Positions 39,150 to 49,998 of a DNA stretch of 64,000 nt are shown here, piece after piece (position 1 is the first letter of the stretch; each line of letters opens with the position of its first letter). The notes below the pieces were generated by a model. The model saw nothing but the letters and a program-made list of their open reading frames with translations. It had not been told where the DNA came from and did not search any database. The DNA is from Paracyclopina nana. Its lineage: Eukaryota > Arthropoda > Copepoda > Cyclopoida > Cyclopettidae. The stretch spans positions 13,392,001 through 13,456,000 of the forward strand of contig JAGUCH010000001.1 in the NCBI GenBank assembly GCA_019096065.1, read 5' to 3'. Both the position numbers and the translations under genes were made by a program.

Positions 39150-42100
39150 ATGATTGTGACTTTCCTCATCTTCGCTCTAACCTTCATTCTTTTTCTGCTC
39201 GGTGTACTATTTTATTTAGCTCCCGTAAGTTTGGCTTCGTTTATTTTTGATTCATCATGACGACTTTTTTCGCCCATTTAAGAGATCGAAAAACGTCACT
39301 ACCATCCCTGGCTTAGATCCGAGCGATGACATCAGCGGGAACATCGATGACATTACTGCTGCTGGCAGCTTCCACGAATTCCTGGTGGATTTGCATGACA
39401 AGTTCGGACCTGTTGCTTCATTTTGGTATGGGCCCAAATACTGCATCAGTGTGGCCTCAGCACCAGCATTTAAGGACGTCCAGCATCTGACTGACAGGCC
39501 TGGTATGATTAAAGCCATTTTTCTCTCCATTTTCAATACTTAGCGTGCATTGATAATTAATAGAGAAATTAAGATGTATCCGAAAAGAAACGCGTTTCAC
39601 ATACGTTTCTTCAACAATACGTGGTTACACAATATTCAATTTTAATTACGAGGTTTTTGTTCTGCGTTAGCTTGTTACCTAATGAGCTCCACTAACTAGT
39701 AGTAACTAAGCATCTAATCTTGGCGTTGTTGTTCAATGAATGTGTAAGGCTTCACTTAATTTAAGCATTTAAGCACTGTTGCGACCTTAACAAAATATTC
39801 ACCCCACTTTAGCTGTTCTGTTTGACTTTTTGGAGCCTCTGCTGGGTCCGCGATCAATTCAAATCGCAACTGGAACTCTAGGCATGGAAAGGCACAAAAG
39901 ATCAATTGATGCTCTCAGTCATCAGGTTTCAAGCGTCGTTTTTCCCCAATTCATTCAGGTGATATATTTTTAAACTATATGCGTTAGCGTCATATTAGCA
40001 TGACCCATGAACTTGAAATAGATCACCAAAGAACTATGCGATGCTTGGAAATCCTTCAGTGCCAACGAGCATATTCCTTTGCATGAATACATGATGGCAT
40101 TATCCATACGAATGATCTCTACCACCCAGTTTGGAGCTTTCTTCCGAAAAAATCCAGACAACATCAAAGCTCTCGCTAGTCTTTACCATGAAGTGATGAA
40201 AGGCATGGATGACATTCTCACAGGAAAATTAACGCCTGCAGACACGGAAAAGTATGGAGAATTTCAAGGAAAAATTGACGCCTTTAAATCCCTCGTGAGG
40301 CAGATAATCCTATCTCACAAAACAGCCAGGTACTTAAGGAAGTGCAAATCAAACAGCGGAAAACCTGAATTGTCGTTTTTGCTCTAGGGATAATGGCGAC
40401 TACGAAGTGGCCCCTTTGCTCGATTCTTTGTTAGATCATACTGAAGATGAGGATCAACTTTTAGGCGATGTCATTGCATTTTTTGTGGGCGGATTCCACA
40501 CAACTGGCAATCTCTTGACCTGGCTATTCTATTACCTGGCCATGATGCCGGACATTCAAGAGAAAGCCTTTAATGAAATCGTTGCTAATGTTGGCCAATC
40601 ATGTGATTTGCAAGCCGAAGAAGTGCATAAGCTTCAGTAAGTATCTACATAAAAAGTACCATGCGCATGCTCTTGGGAAGATTTTACCCCTGGCTCTATT
40701 ATATTTTTATGACGAGCTCATAATAGTATTTTACCTGCTGCTTTTCGGGAATGAGAAGGTGCGGTAAAAATTGCGCGAGTATGGTAAACATAAAACCAAG
40801 ACGAATCTTTTAACCGAGCGTAGCGAGGTCAAAAGTGAGTCGAGGTTTTATGTTTACCATACGAGCGCAATTTTTACCGCACCTTCGAAGTCCCGAAAAG
40901 CAGCAGGTACAAATTTTATGCACTTAAACCGAATTTCCAAGTGAGTAATGAACTTGCCGAAATCAAGCGCAATTTCATAAGGGGCCGTGAACTTAAGGCA
41001 TGCCGATTCCTAGGTGGGAATTGCTCAGAGATCTGAAACTTTGCATAGCTATAGAAATAATAGAATAATCCAAAGATGGCTCTGCTATCTAGAAACATTG
41101 CTGCCCTCTATAGCCTGAACAAGAACTACAAACCATAACAAAGGTGAGCGACTGCCTAACAGTAAGCAGCGGCAGCTGTAGTGAAAAAGTGAAAAATCAT
41201 TGAAAAAATGGATTGAAGAGGCCGAGAAAACTTCAGCGGCCTCGGAAACGTCAGGGATCCCTGCTTATGACAAGTACTTGACCAAGTTGGTAAAAAGTAA
41301 CCCGGTTCTCATTTACCATTCACTAAGTAAAAAGTAACCCTAGGGTTCGCATTTACCATTTACTAAGTAAAAAGTAACCCTAGGGTTCGCATTTACCATT
41401 TACTAAGTAAAAAGTAACCCTAGGGTTCGCATTTACCATTTACTAAGTAAAAAGTAACCCTAGGGTTCGCATTTACCATTTACTAAGTAAAAAGTAACCC
41501 TAGGGTTCGCATTTACCATTTACTAAGTAAAAAGTAACCCTAGGGTTGTCATTTACTTCATAGCGCATCAGGAGTGCAAAAAAGCTGAGTCAACCGGCAA
41601 AGTGAATTACTCACGAGGAAATTCGGTTTACAGTGCGTAAAACCGTATTGATCGTATTGCTCACAAACTTGTACAAGCTAGCTGACTGAGAGAAGTAAAT
41701 TATAGAGAGTTTTGAGAGAGCCAAAGTAACAAGTATGGTAGTACGCACGATGTTTTTGCCGAGATGTACTGAAGGAAAAGGCTTACTAAATGCTATTTTA
41801 AACTACTTTCAGATTTTGCTCCCAAGTTATTGACGAAACTCTCCGGATGAGCATTACAGCTCCATTTGGAGCGAGGGTCAACTCAAGTGCTGAAATGACC
41901 GTTTTAGGGCATCGTATTCCACAAGCCACTCCAATTATCACTGCTTTGGGAGTGTCACTGAGGGATAAAAAGTATTTCCCTGACCCTGAGGAGTTTGATC
42001 CGAATCGGTTTGGCAAAAAGGTGCCTAGTCTGGCATTTGCACCGTTTGGCATCGGCAAGAGGCACTGTCCGGCATCAAAGTTTGCCCGGATGGAAATATT

Positions 42101-42236
42101 TGCCGTACTTTCTGTGATCTTGGCTCAATTTCGGGTGAAGCCAGCTTTTGACAACGATGTGTTTATAGAGCCTTCCTTTGGATTCGTTACCAAGCCTGAA
42201 ACTGAAGTCTGGCTTACCTTGGAGCGTAGAAATTAA
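39150..42236 (+). CDS. CYP20: cytochrome P450, CYP20 family-like
   Basis: Six exons (39150-39224, 39283-39502, 39813-39958, 40022-40329, 40388-40636, 41813-42236) join to 473 residues. The start is a single membrane anchor (residues 3-24). The stretch after it (IPGLDPSDD, GSFHEFLVDLHDKFGPVASFW) closely resembles the CYP20 N-terminus I recall. The I-helix has GGFHTTGN (about 284-291), the K-helix E341-T-L-R344, and the heme loop FAPFGIGKRHCP with the thiolate Cys near 418. Length fits CYP20 (about 460-470). CYP20 is an orphan P450 with no settled substrate. Here the I-helix Thr pair and the heme loop are canonical, whereas vertebrate CYP20A1 is described as unusual at these sites. The enzyme should sit in the ER with the catalytic domain facing the cytosol. 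Intron 5 holds repeats listed separately. Confidence 0.87.
40732..40908. mobile_element. foldback (hairpin) element in CYP20 intron 5
   Basis: The left arm 40732-40797 (starting ACCTGCTGCTTTTCGGGA, containing GGTGCGGTAAAAATTGCGC) pairs with the right arm 40843-40908 over about 65 bp with a few gaps. The 45-bp loop holds CCGAGCGTAGCGAGG, itself part of a smaller imperfect palindrome. It has the look of a foldback or MITE without coding capacity. Confidence 0.85.
40913..41643. mobile_element. 730-bp element with imperfect TIRs enclosing a minisatellite
   Basis: The left end 40913-40949 (TGCACTTAAACCGAATTTCC then AAGTGAGTAAT) pairs with the right end 41604-41643 (AATTACTCACGAGGAAATTC then GGTTTACAGTGCGTAAA). 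The match is imperfect over about 37 bp. The 40-bp tandem array lies inside. The right end resembles the tails at 48645-48680 and 49375-49412, suggesting a related family. Confidence 0.65.
41289..41560 (+). repeat. 40-bp tandem minisatellite, about 6.8 copies
   Basis: GTAAAAAGTAACCC recurs at 41290, 41327, 41367, 41407, 41447, 41487 and 41527, so the period is 40 bp apart from a 37-bp first interval. The middle copies look identical by eye; the first and last are diverged. Each unit holds the perfect palindrome AACCCTAGGGTT. There are no unique spacers, so this is not a CRISPR array. Confidence 0.95.
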
Positions 42237-42962
42237 ACAAGCCATAATAACGCGTATGCTGCCTAATTGCCTACTAGTTAAACACATGAAATTCAGTGGA
42301 ATAATTGGACATGGTAAGGAAATGGCTTTTTTATTCTTTTTCTATATCTCGATAATATTAGCAAACGGCTAGATTTAGATACAGCGATTTTGCTTCCTTT
42401 AAAAGATGGAAGTATTGCTCCTGAATAGTATGGAATAGTCTTCATCACGATTCTTATCAGTTCAGTTTTTAGACTTACTGGGATGCTTTTTTCGGCAGAA
42501 AATTTAACTTTCAAGTTTCAGCCGTTTGATCGAATGAATAATGCCTTTTTTTAACCGCGGCAGTTAGTTTTTTCATCGCAAGGAGCTCCTTTTTTAAAAT
42601 GGAATTTGGAACGCTATGGAAAATTCCATTTTTAAACTTCTTTCGAAATACATGCATTAAATGCATGGGCGTCTGTTAACTTGAAGCCTGTTGAAACAAT
42701 TAGCGTATAAAATGCCAATTGTCTGATATTTAGGGAAGCTATCACATCGATTTTATTGCTAAAATATGACATTGCATGCTTTTGTAGTGCTTTCCTCTTC
42801 GCCACACAAATATCATTTCTTTGTTGGTCGACTAAATGGAAAAGCTACTAACTTAAAGGCGATCGGTCAGAATTACTTTGAAATGCTTTTGGAACTGCAA
42901 AATCCTTGACGTAGCATACTTTTCCTATATTGGCTATTTCAGGTGTACTGGTAGAGGCAATA
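42237..42962. other. intergenic after CYP20
   Basis: No supported gene. AT-rich 3' flank with no canonical AATAAA close to the CYP20 stop. Confidence 0.4.
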
Positions 42963-43236
42963 GCCTTAGTGGAACAACAGTTTTGAGTAGGGATAATTCC
43001 TACGCGAGATGGCGCTGGGAGCTCCATCGGGGCAGATTATTTTCGTAATTCAAGGGTTTCAGTGGTTTTTAATGGACTTTTGAGGCAAACTTGATGATAT
43101 TTCGACGCATCGAAGGGAGTTTAGCATTTTCAGCTAAGTGTAAACCGAATTTCAGAGCATTTTTTTTCGGACTGCCCCGATGAGCAACTGTAGCGCCACT
43201 CTGTGTTAAAATACCGCAACTAAGTTCCACTAAGGC
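42963..43236. mobile_element. 274-bp MITE, TA-flanked
   Basis: The ends GCCTTAGTGGAAC (42963-42975) and GTTCCACTAAGGC (43224-43236) are perfect 13-bp inverted repeats flanked by TA at 42961-42962 and 43237-43238. Inside, further inverted words occur (GATGGCGCTGGGAGC against CTGTAGCGCCACTC; CATCGGGGCAG against CTGCCCCGATG). It is therefore a decayed, largely palindromic element. Confidence 0.85.
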
Positions 43237-43238
43237 TA

Positions 43239-45865
43239 TTAGCTATTTCTAAGTATTTGTAAAATTGACTGTGGTCCAATTGGCGTATAATTAGGGTGAG
43301 TTCTTATAAAGATATTGCTCCTTCCCCCTAGTGATGTGTTCTTTTTGATAAAATGTTGAATTATTAGCTTTTCACAGTTGGGGCTCGTGGAAAAGGATTC
43401 AAGGCTTTGCAGAAATCCGTTATAAAAATGTACTCTATGCTTGGAAGTAAAAGTTCCGTTGTCCTTTTCCACCCTTTTTTTTGAGAGCTAGGAAAAGTAA
43501 CTAACTGAAGAGAAAATGTCATGCTTAAATTACTTTTAAAATCTTAACGAGCCCATCTCTCCCCGCGAATAGTGTTTCTAGGCGTAGTGAAATTGTGCTT
43601 CATTTGAGCGTCTCCTCTTCATCGTAGTGAAATGAAGATTTGCGATTAGCCGAATGAATCTGTCTCACAGCGAGATCAAATCATTATTTCATGTTAAAAG
43701 TGAAACCATTGTATTTTTAGGTTTCCGATGCCCCAGTGTGCGGAGGCGTAAATAAATTGCAATAGAAGAGTAAAATAAATGGGCACAGTAAATTTTCTAT
43801 TTCCTGACTTGCCTGACCATCTTTTATGGCATTCAATTTGCATTTACGTCTTTCAAGCCATTTTGCTCATGTACTGGTCTGCATCGGACATTTTTCCTTA
43901 TGTTGGAAGATATAGTGGAACTATTTGCCATAAGTAATGTTGTATTTTAATAAAAAAAATGTCAAGTGGTATATAAGTATTGAATACAGGCAGCCAAATA
44001 CGAATTTTGAGGCATATGTTGTCAATAGATTCCAAATTATTACCAAAAAATGCAAACATTGGGCGCACGTTGCATTGTACAAAATTAGGATTTATATAGG
44101 AAAACAATATTGGTTCGAATTCAACAATAATTAAGCATGGAACAACAAATCAGAAAATATAATTCTGTGGCAATTCCACAAAGAGTTGCGTCACCCTGTT
44201 TTCCTTTAATGCGTATCTTTGGGTTTATCAGCCCCGACGAAGATGCATCTGAGTGGCCGGAAAAAAAGTGCCCGTTTTCAGATAGGTGTCTCAGATTGAA
44301 AGCGACGCATTTTTGTGCGTCATCCGAGGCAAACTTGAGCCATTTGTCACTGACCAAAAGGATTTATTTGTCCTTCCTTGAAAATCCTCTACTTGTTGGT
44401 TGCGCCTAATACCTGATTTAGCCGGAATAATAGCGCTAGCGCACTTAACAAATTCCTTAATTTGAGAAAGTCCATGCATAAAACAGGAGGGAAAGTCAAT
44501 AAACAGTTAATTTATACTAAAGTAGCTCGCTTTTTGTTGCAAGTCCACACGAAACCGAACAGGAGTGGTTCATATTTAATAATATCTTAGAAGTGGTACG
44601 TACATAAAGTAACTAGTTGTAGCGTGTTTTTGCCTGCATAAATGAGGCCACTTGTATGCTATGAAAGTTGGGAAGCATAAATAAACTATGCATCGGCCGA
44701 CTAACTCAACAAATATTAATTTCAACATGTTTTTTTTTAATTGCATCAGCTTTACTGTTGCTCATATCGCGTTTCCTCGGATGTTTGCCAATCCAATATT
44801 TGAGCAATTTCAAATATTACAAAGAGGTGTTACGGTGACTAATAAGCAATCGCAAACATCAATAATTCTTGTTATGTACGGCCGCTTTTTAATGCAAGAT
44901 CCTTCCGCTTTGGGTGTCACAAGAAGGATCGTATGAATGCTGCATTAAATTTCATCTTTTGTATGGCATTTGAAAATAGTATTATTAACCACCACTTTTA
45001 CGTTGCTGCTCCTGTGCCGTCATACGATTTCACAACTTTTCTATGTAGTTTTCCTTCTAAGGAAGTCTTCATGGCATAATTTCAAATAGCAAAGAGAAAA
45101 GCAGCTTTTCCCTCCATTTTTTACTGGTCCAACATTAAAATCCTCATAAAAGTTTTACTGTAGCGAGAGAGCGAGAGGGATTGCTTAATATGAAGTTGAA
45201 ACTATTTTAATTATCGAAGAAATAGTATTAGCCTCGCATTGAGTTTTTATTAATGTATTAAAGAGCCGTCTAACAGCGTTTCCTCCATCCCATCTCTCAT
45301 TTGGCATAAAATTAAACGAAATGGCATAAATCAGTGCAATTCTGCACAAGCGCGGAATTTATTACTCGAATAACTCAATTAATTATTGTGCACTCGAGAC
45401 TAACTTAACGCAGTAATTCAATATCAATAACTTTTAGCTACAAAAGGTTATTCTTCATTTTTTTTGCTGTTGCATTATTCACGTCGAAAATTCGTATCCT
45501 AACAGCAAATTGCAATTTCTAAACATGCTTAACGTACTTCACAGTGAGACTCTCAGAATTCAGATGAGTAGGGGCGGCAGGCAACATTTCAGTGCAAACA
45601 GCTCCCTGTGTGCAAAGAAAGATGCATGAAAAATTTATCATTTTCTCGTGCAATTTTTCTTTGTGCAACACGAAAATTATGCATTTTTGCATTTAGGAGC
45701 AAAACATCTAGCCAATGATTGAAATTGACCTTTTTCCAGGGCTCGCCTCAAAAAACTTGTGCTTCAATATTCTATTGGGATTACATAAAATATTGTGTTG
45801 GCTGAAATCAGGTAGAGAGAATTTGCTAAACAATATTAGTAAGGCCAACTAAGGCTAGAAAGACC
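43239..45865. other. intergenic, nothing recognised
   Basis: AT-rich interval with only short, unsupported frames such as 44137-44409. Confidence 0.4.
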
Positions 45866-46084
45866 TCATTTTTTAAGTTGCACAATCAAAGTTATTTCGA
45901 GCAGACGAATGTGCATTTCTTTGAAGGTTGCAGTTTGTTTTAGATGGACAAAAAATCTTTTTGGACGGACAAAAATCTTCCACTTGGTGTGCGCAAAGAA
46001 GACTTGCTCGCTGTTCTCGCAATGATAATCTAGAAACTTGATCAGTCGTCGCACATTTTGGTCGAACTCATGGTCAAAAGGACG
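45866..46084 (-). pseudogene. isolated exon-like fragment, unrecognised
   Basis: On the minus strand an ATTTTTTCAG acceptor at 46085 precedes a frame beginning RPFDHEFDQNVRRLIKFLDY and continuing HCENSEQVFFAHTKWKIFV. The third codon positions in this first part look coding (many C or G). After about 45955 the sequence repeats itself (TTTGTCCGTCC, TTTGTCCATC) and no good donor follows; the frame then closes at 45866. I do not recognise the family. It could be a gene relic, an exon of an unseen gene, or chance. Confidence 0.3.
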
Positions 46085-47989
46085 CTGAAAAAATGTAAAA
46101 TAACGTGTGACGTAAAAATGTGACTTTCAAAACTTCATTGAACTTTCCTTGATTCGCCTTATTCAGAATGTTCAAACTCCCAAAGACATATTCATTTTTT
46201 TCCTTCTATTTTTATTTTTATATGGATTTTTAAAAAGACCGAAAATGAGCTATTTGCGTCTCGGACGTTCTCCTATTTCTATTTTTTAACTAATTGCACT
46301 TTAGCGCCCAATGAGAACTCAATAAAAATATCAGGTCTACGGTGGTAAAAAAGCCGCTTTCACGCCCATCCCGAAAAAAAGACGCGAAATTCACGTTGTA
46401 CATTTTTCTGGATAGCCGTAAGCAAATAACAGATTATCATAGCCCCTCATTCTGCTTCCGCACCTTATTTTAGTTGATTACCCTAAAATGGTGTCTTAGT
46501 TATTTTCTCGTTACAATATCTTAATTGCATTCGGTTGCAATCAAAAGTCGTGGCTGCCTGAAGTCACCACAAGACAAAGTAATTTCTAGGACAATTCAAC
46601 TTCATCTGTCAATTCACACTAATTTTTGGGACACTTTTGATAGCCATATAAGTGATTGTCACCAGCACCTGAAAATTGGTCTTAAAATGAAAAAATGAAC
46701 GAGCCCTTTTTTGTCCACTATGAGTTAGAAAAAGTCAACGTAAATCCTTTTTTACAATCATATGGTAATGGTATGGCTAAAGATGCCCTGTTGATCTACC
46801 ATACTTTTTAGTAACTTCTTGCCTACGAGAAAAGAAGTAGCTCCACCAGTATCTTTTAACTGTCGGACCCTGTAAGAACTTGTGATAAGTTAACGATACC
46901 TCTTGGATTGACTTAATTAATGAAACCCTCCGAATTATAGTTCTTTCCTAGCAGGCCGATTTTAAAGAAGAAGTTCGTGGCAACGTAAATTATTAGCTTT
47001 CTATTACGCTATGCTAAAAACTAAAGATATATCAATGATCTGACCTTTTTTACAAATGTAAAATGACTCCAATGTGATTTTACCTCTGGTCAAGAAAATT
47101 GATCCGATCAGGGGGTCTCGTAAGTAAGATCTTGACGCAAGTTTTGCATGCTAAAATCACCAAATCTTTTTGTCTTAGCCTAGGTGGCGCAAGTAGTTCT
47201 TACTACATAACGCGTGAGCTCAAGTGCCGTGTCAGTCATGCAAGCAAGCGGGCTAATCTCTCGCTTTTTCAACAGAGCTCCCAGATAAGTTCTGTTTTTT
47301 TAAAGGACGCGATTTAGGCACTTTTTGCTAATTTAGGGTGGGATCTGCAATTTTTTGGAATTGAAATCCAAAGATTTCTATCAAAATTTTGTCTTGAAGC
47401 CTACCACAGCTCAGTCATGCAGACTGTGTGCTATATAGTAAAGCAGCAACAACAAATCACCTTATTAGTATTGATCATCTTAGATCCGATTAATTTTGAG
47501 GTTCCTTTTGAGCATTGGGGCTGTATCTAAAAGTAAGGTAATTTTCTCAATTCTTAATGTCGCGAAAATGTAATTATTTTTAAAGCTGCTTGAGCTTGAT
47601 AGCAATTTTTAGGAACTGTATAGATAGCAATGCCTGAAAATATTCCACGACAAATTATTAATGCTGAGAGAAAACTTTGCATTGCTCCCTCTATACCTTT
47701 ATTGGTTTACATAATTAACGAGAAACACGAATTAATTATTTGTGCTCCGGTTCCTTTGTTATTGTGACTGAAAAACATACAATAACCATCAATCAAATTA
47801 TTCTTCCTTCTTTTGGTTGACTTTTTTTGGCTAAATTTTTCTTTCAAGTTGTAGCAATCTAATCTAAGAGCTCACTTGAAGTATTCAATTATTATTACCT
47901 AGCTCGTAATTATGATTCTCAACTAATGGAATCGTATGCTCGGCTTTCTAATTCAGGAGATGGAATACAGAATGAAAACGATAGTATGA
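46085..47989. other. intergenic, nothing recognised
   Basis: No supported feature. A frame at 47099-47317 has no domain or splice support. Confidence 0.4.
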
Positions 47990-48265
47990 GTAATAGTTAT
48001 TTATTTCGAGCTGGGGCACGTAAAGTAGGGTCATTAAAATCCGAGGTCAGCTATTTAATGACCACGTGCCCCAGCTCAAAATATACAATTTTATATTCTG
48101 TAATACGATTTTTGAGTGTTTTAATGAAGTTACCGGGCTGCCCCGTGCCCTAGAAAATACTGCTTAGTTTTTAGTTGCTATGTGAATATCACTGGCTCTC
48201 ATGAGCTAGCATCCAGTGGTTTGGGAACAATTAAATAGACTTTTAAAATCCATATCTTCAGATGT

Positions 48266-48338
48266 GTTCCTATGGCACAATGGTTAGAGTGCTCGGCTCT
48301 TGATTCAGCAGTCTAGGGTTCAAACCCCAGTCATTCCT
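48266..48338 (+). repeat. tRNA-like sequence (SINE head or tRNA pseudogene)
   Basis: A-box-like TGGCACAATGGTTAG and B-box GGTTCAAACCC are spaced as in a tRNA gene. The anticodon-loop region CTCTTGATT resembles the tRNA-Lys(CUU) loop, which the second copy (49052-49118) keeps better as CTCTTAATT. The acceptor ends do not pair convincingly, so a working tRNA is unlikely. Confidence 0.6.
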
Positions 48339-48403
48339 TAACTTTTTTTATTTCTTTATCTGGCTTCAATTATGGTAAAGTCCTATACATAGCATACAAT
48401 TTA

Positions 48404-48522
48404 CATGGTGTTTCCATAACTCCGTGGTTAGAGTATTGAAATGCTGATTTGATTTTCTGAGGTTTGAATCTAGGATGACTCTCTCTTTTTCTAACTTCTT
48501 CGGAATGTGGATTAGTTCCATG
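48404..48522 (+). repeat. second tRNA-like module, forward orientation
   Basis: It contains TAACTCCGTGGTTAGAG (A-box-like) and GGTTTGAATC (B-box-like), then a TCTCTTTTTCTAA stretch, and ends at AGTTCCATGG. The same module occurs at 49117-49236 in reverse. Confidence 0.65.
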
Positions 48523-48661
48523 GAATATGAGGGCATTAAATAACTTAAAATCCCTCAAAGATTCCAGGGCCGTTAAGTATTTAATATCCCCCAAATTGCT
48601 TAGAAAGAATTGTGATATAAAAGTGCTGAGTCGGATCGGTAAACTGAATTATAACACAAGG

Positions 48662-48904
48662 AAATCGTATTACAGTATATAATAGTTATTTATTTTGAGC
48701 TGGAGCACGTAAAGTAGGGTCATTAAATAGCTGAGCGAGGATTTTAAAATGGGAAAACTCGAGTACAGCTTTACTAGACCGAGCCTGCAAGGGCTGTAAT
48801 TGTACGAGTGTTTTTCCATTTTAAAATCCTTGCTCAGCTTTTAATGACCCGATTTTACGTGCCCCAGCTCAAAATATACAATTTTATATTCTGTAATACG
48901 ATTT
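48662..48904. mobile_element. long foldback at the start of unit 2
   Basis: The left arm begins AAATCGTATTACAG (48662) and continues through GAGCTGGAGCACGTAAAG and ATTTTAAAATGGGAAAACTC. The right arm (48808-48904) carries the complements in reverse order and ends CTGTAATACGATTT. Arms are about 95 bp with small gaps, around a GCCTGCAAGGGCTGTAATTG loop. Confidence 0.85.
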
Positions 48905-49051
48905 TTGAGTGTTTTAATGAAGTTACCGGGCTGCCCCGTGCCCTAGAAAATACTGCTCAGTTTTTAGTTGCTATGTGAATATCACTGGCTCTCATGAGCT
49001 AGCATCCCGTGGTTTGGGAGCAATAAAATAGACTGTTAAAAACCATTAGAG

Positions 49052-49118
49052 GTGCTTCTTTGGCACAATGGTTAGAATGCTTGGCTCTTAATTTAGAAGT
49101 CTAGGGTTCAATCCCCCA
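49052..49118 (+). repeat. tRNA-Lys-like sequence, copy 2
   Basis: TGGCACAATGGTTAGAATGC (A-box region), GGCTCTTAATTT (a Lys CTT-type anticodon loop) and GGGTTCAATCCCCC (B-box) are in tRNA order. The 3' end runs into the inverted module. Likely a SINE head or dead tRNA. Confidence 0.6.
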
Positions 49119-49162
49119 TGGAACTAATCCAAATTCCCAAGAAATTAGAAAAAAGAGAGGAT

Positions 49163-49230
49163 CATCCTAGGTTTGAACCTCAGACTGTTGGATCAGCATT
49201 CCAATACTCTAACCACTGAGCTATGGAAAC
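49163..49230 (-). repeat. tRNA-like module, reverse orientation
   Basis: On the minus strand, TAGCTCAGTGGTTAGAG is a well-formed A box and GGTTCAAACCT a B box one base off the consensus. The cloverleaf is weak in the acceptor stem. This is the better-kept copy of the module at 48404-48522, turned around. Confidence 0.6.
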
Positions 49231-49956
49231 ATCATGAAAATAGTTCCATGGAATATGAGGGGCATTAAATTACTTAAAATCCCTCAAATTTGATTCCAGG
49301 GCCGTTAAGTATTTAATATCCCCCAAATTGCTTAGAAAGAACTGTGATATAAAAGAGCTTAGTCGGATCGGTAAACTGAATTATAACACGAGGAAATCGT
49401 ATTACAGTGTATAAAAGCTTTAAGAGATCTTTTTATGAGTCTACTACGCAGTAAAATGAGCGTTCATTTTCCTATGCTCTTTTTTTACATTACCCTTGAA
49501 ATCTGCCTTGTAATGGTAATTTTACTTGGCAAGCAGTCGATAATCTTTACCATATTTTTGGTAATTTTGCTTATTGACACATGTTAACAGGAGGGAAAAC
49601 GTGACTTAACAGCATGGAAATTACGATTAAAATGGCTTCATTATCTTTTCAAATAGAACTTTGGCGTACATATGTAGGTCAACTGGATAAGTTTTTAGCC
49701 CAATCTATAGGTAGACCAGTTTGGTGCAGCTGAGCAGCTAATTCAATAGATGGTGCAGATTTATCGGTTCTTTGGCGCGTGTAAGCTAGCTTAACAATTG
49801 CCACAAAAATAGCACTTTTACCAAAATGTAAATGAAAGCACTCCTATAGAGCTTGTAATGCTACAGATTGACGGAACATAATTTTGGGTAAGTTTCATGA
49901 AAGTCAAGGAATTTTGGATCATGTGGCCCATCATATCCAGACCAAGGCATATTGTT

Positions 49957-49998
49957 TGTTCAGCCACAAAAAGTAACCTTACTTTTTGTGGCTGAACA
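49957..49998. repeat. perfect 20-bp-arm palindrome
   Basis: TGTTCAGCCACAAAAAGTAA is followed by CC and then the exact complement, giving a 42-bp hairpin with a 2-base loop. Function unknown; possibly a remnant or core of a foldback element. Confidence 0.9.

Larger units (their letters stand above)
47990..48680. repeat. composite repeat, unit 1 of a tandem pair
   Basis: The order is a short foldback (TTTCGAGCTGGGGCACG at 48005 with its complement ending near 48085), a spacer containing GGGCTGCCCCGTGCCCTAG, a tRNA-like stretch (48266-48338), a second tRNA-like module (48404-48522) and a tail ending in GAAATCGTATTACAG. Unit 2 repeats the same order with the second module reversed. Confidence 0.85.
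48681..49415. repeat. composite repeat, unit 2 of a tandem pair
   Basis: It has the same modules as 47990-48680 with a longer foldback, the better-preserved tRNA-Lys-like stretch, and the second tRNA-like module inverted. The tail (CCGTTAAGTATTTAATATCC through CGGATCGGTAAACTGAATT) is nearly identical to unit 1. Confidence 0.85.

Noticed and set aside
41289..41560. CRISPR-like regular array
   Set aside because: The 40-bp units are contiguous with no spacers and lie in an intron of an animal gene; it is a minisatellite.
44137..44409. 90-residue plus-strand frame
   Set aside because: Matched by a comparable antisense frame, no splice or homology cue.
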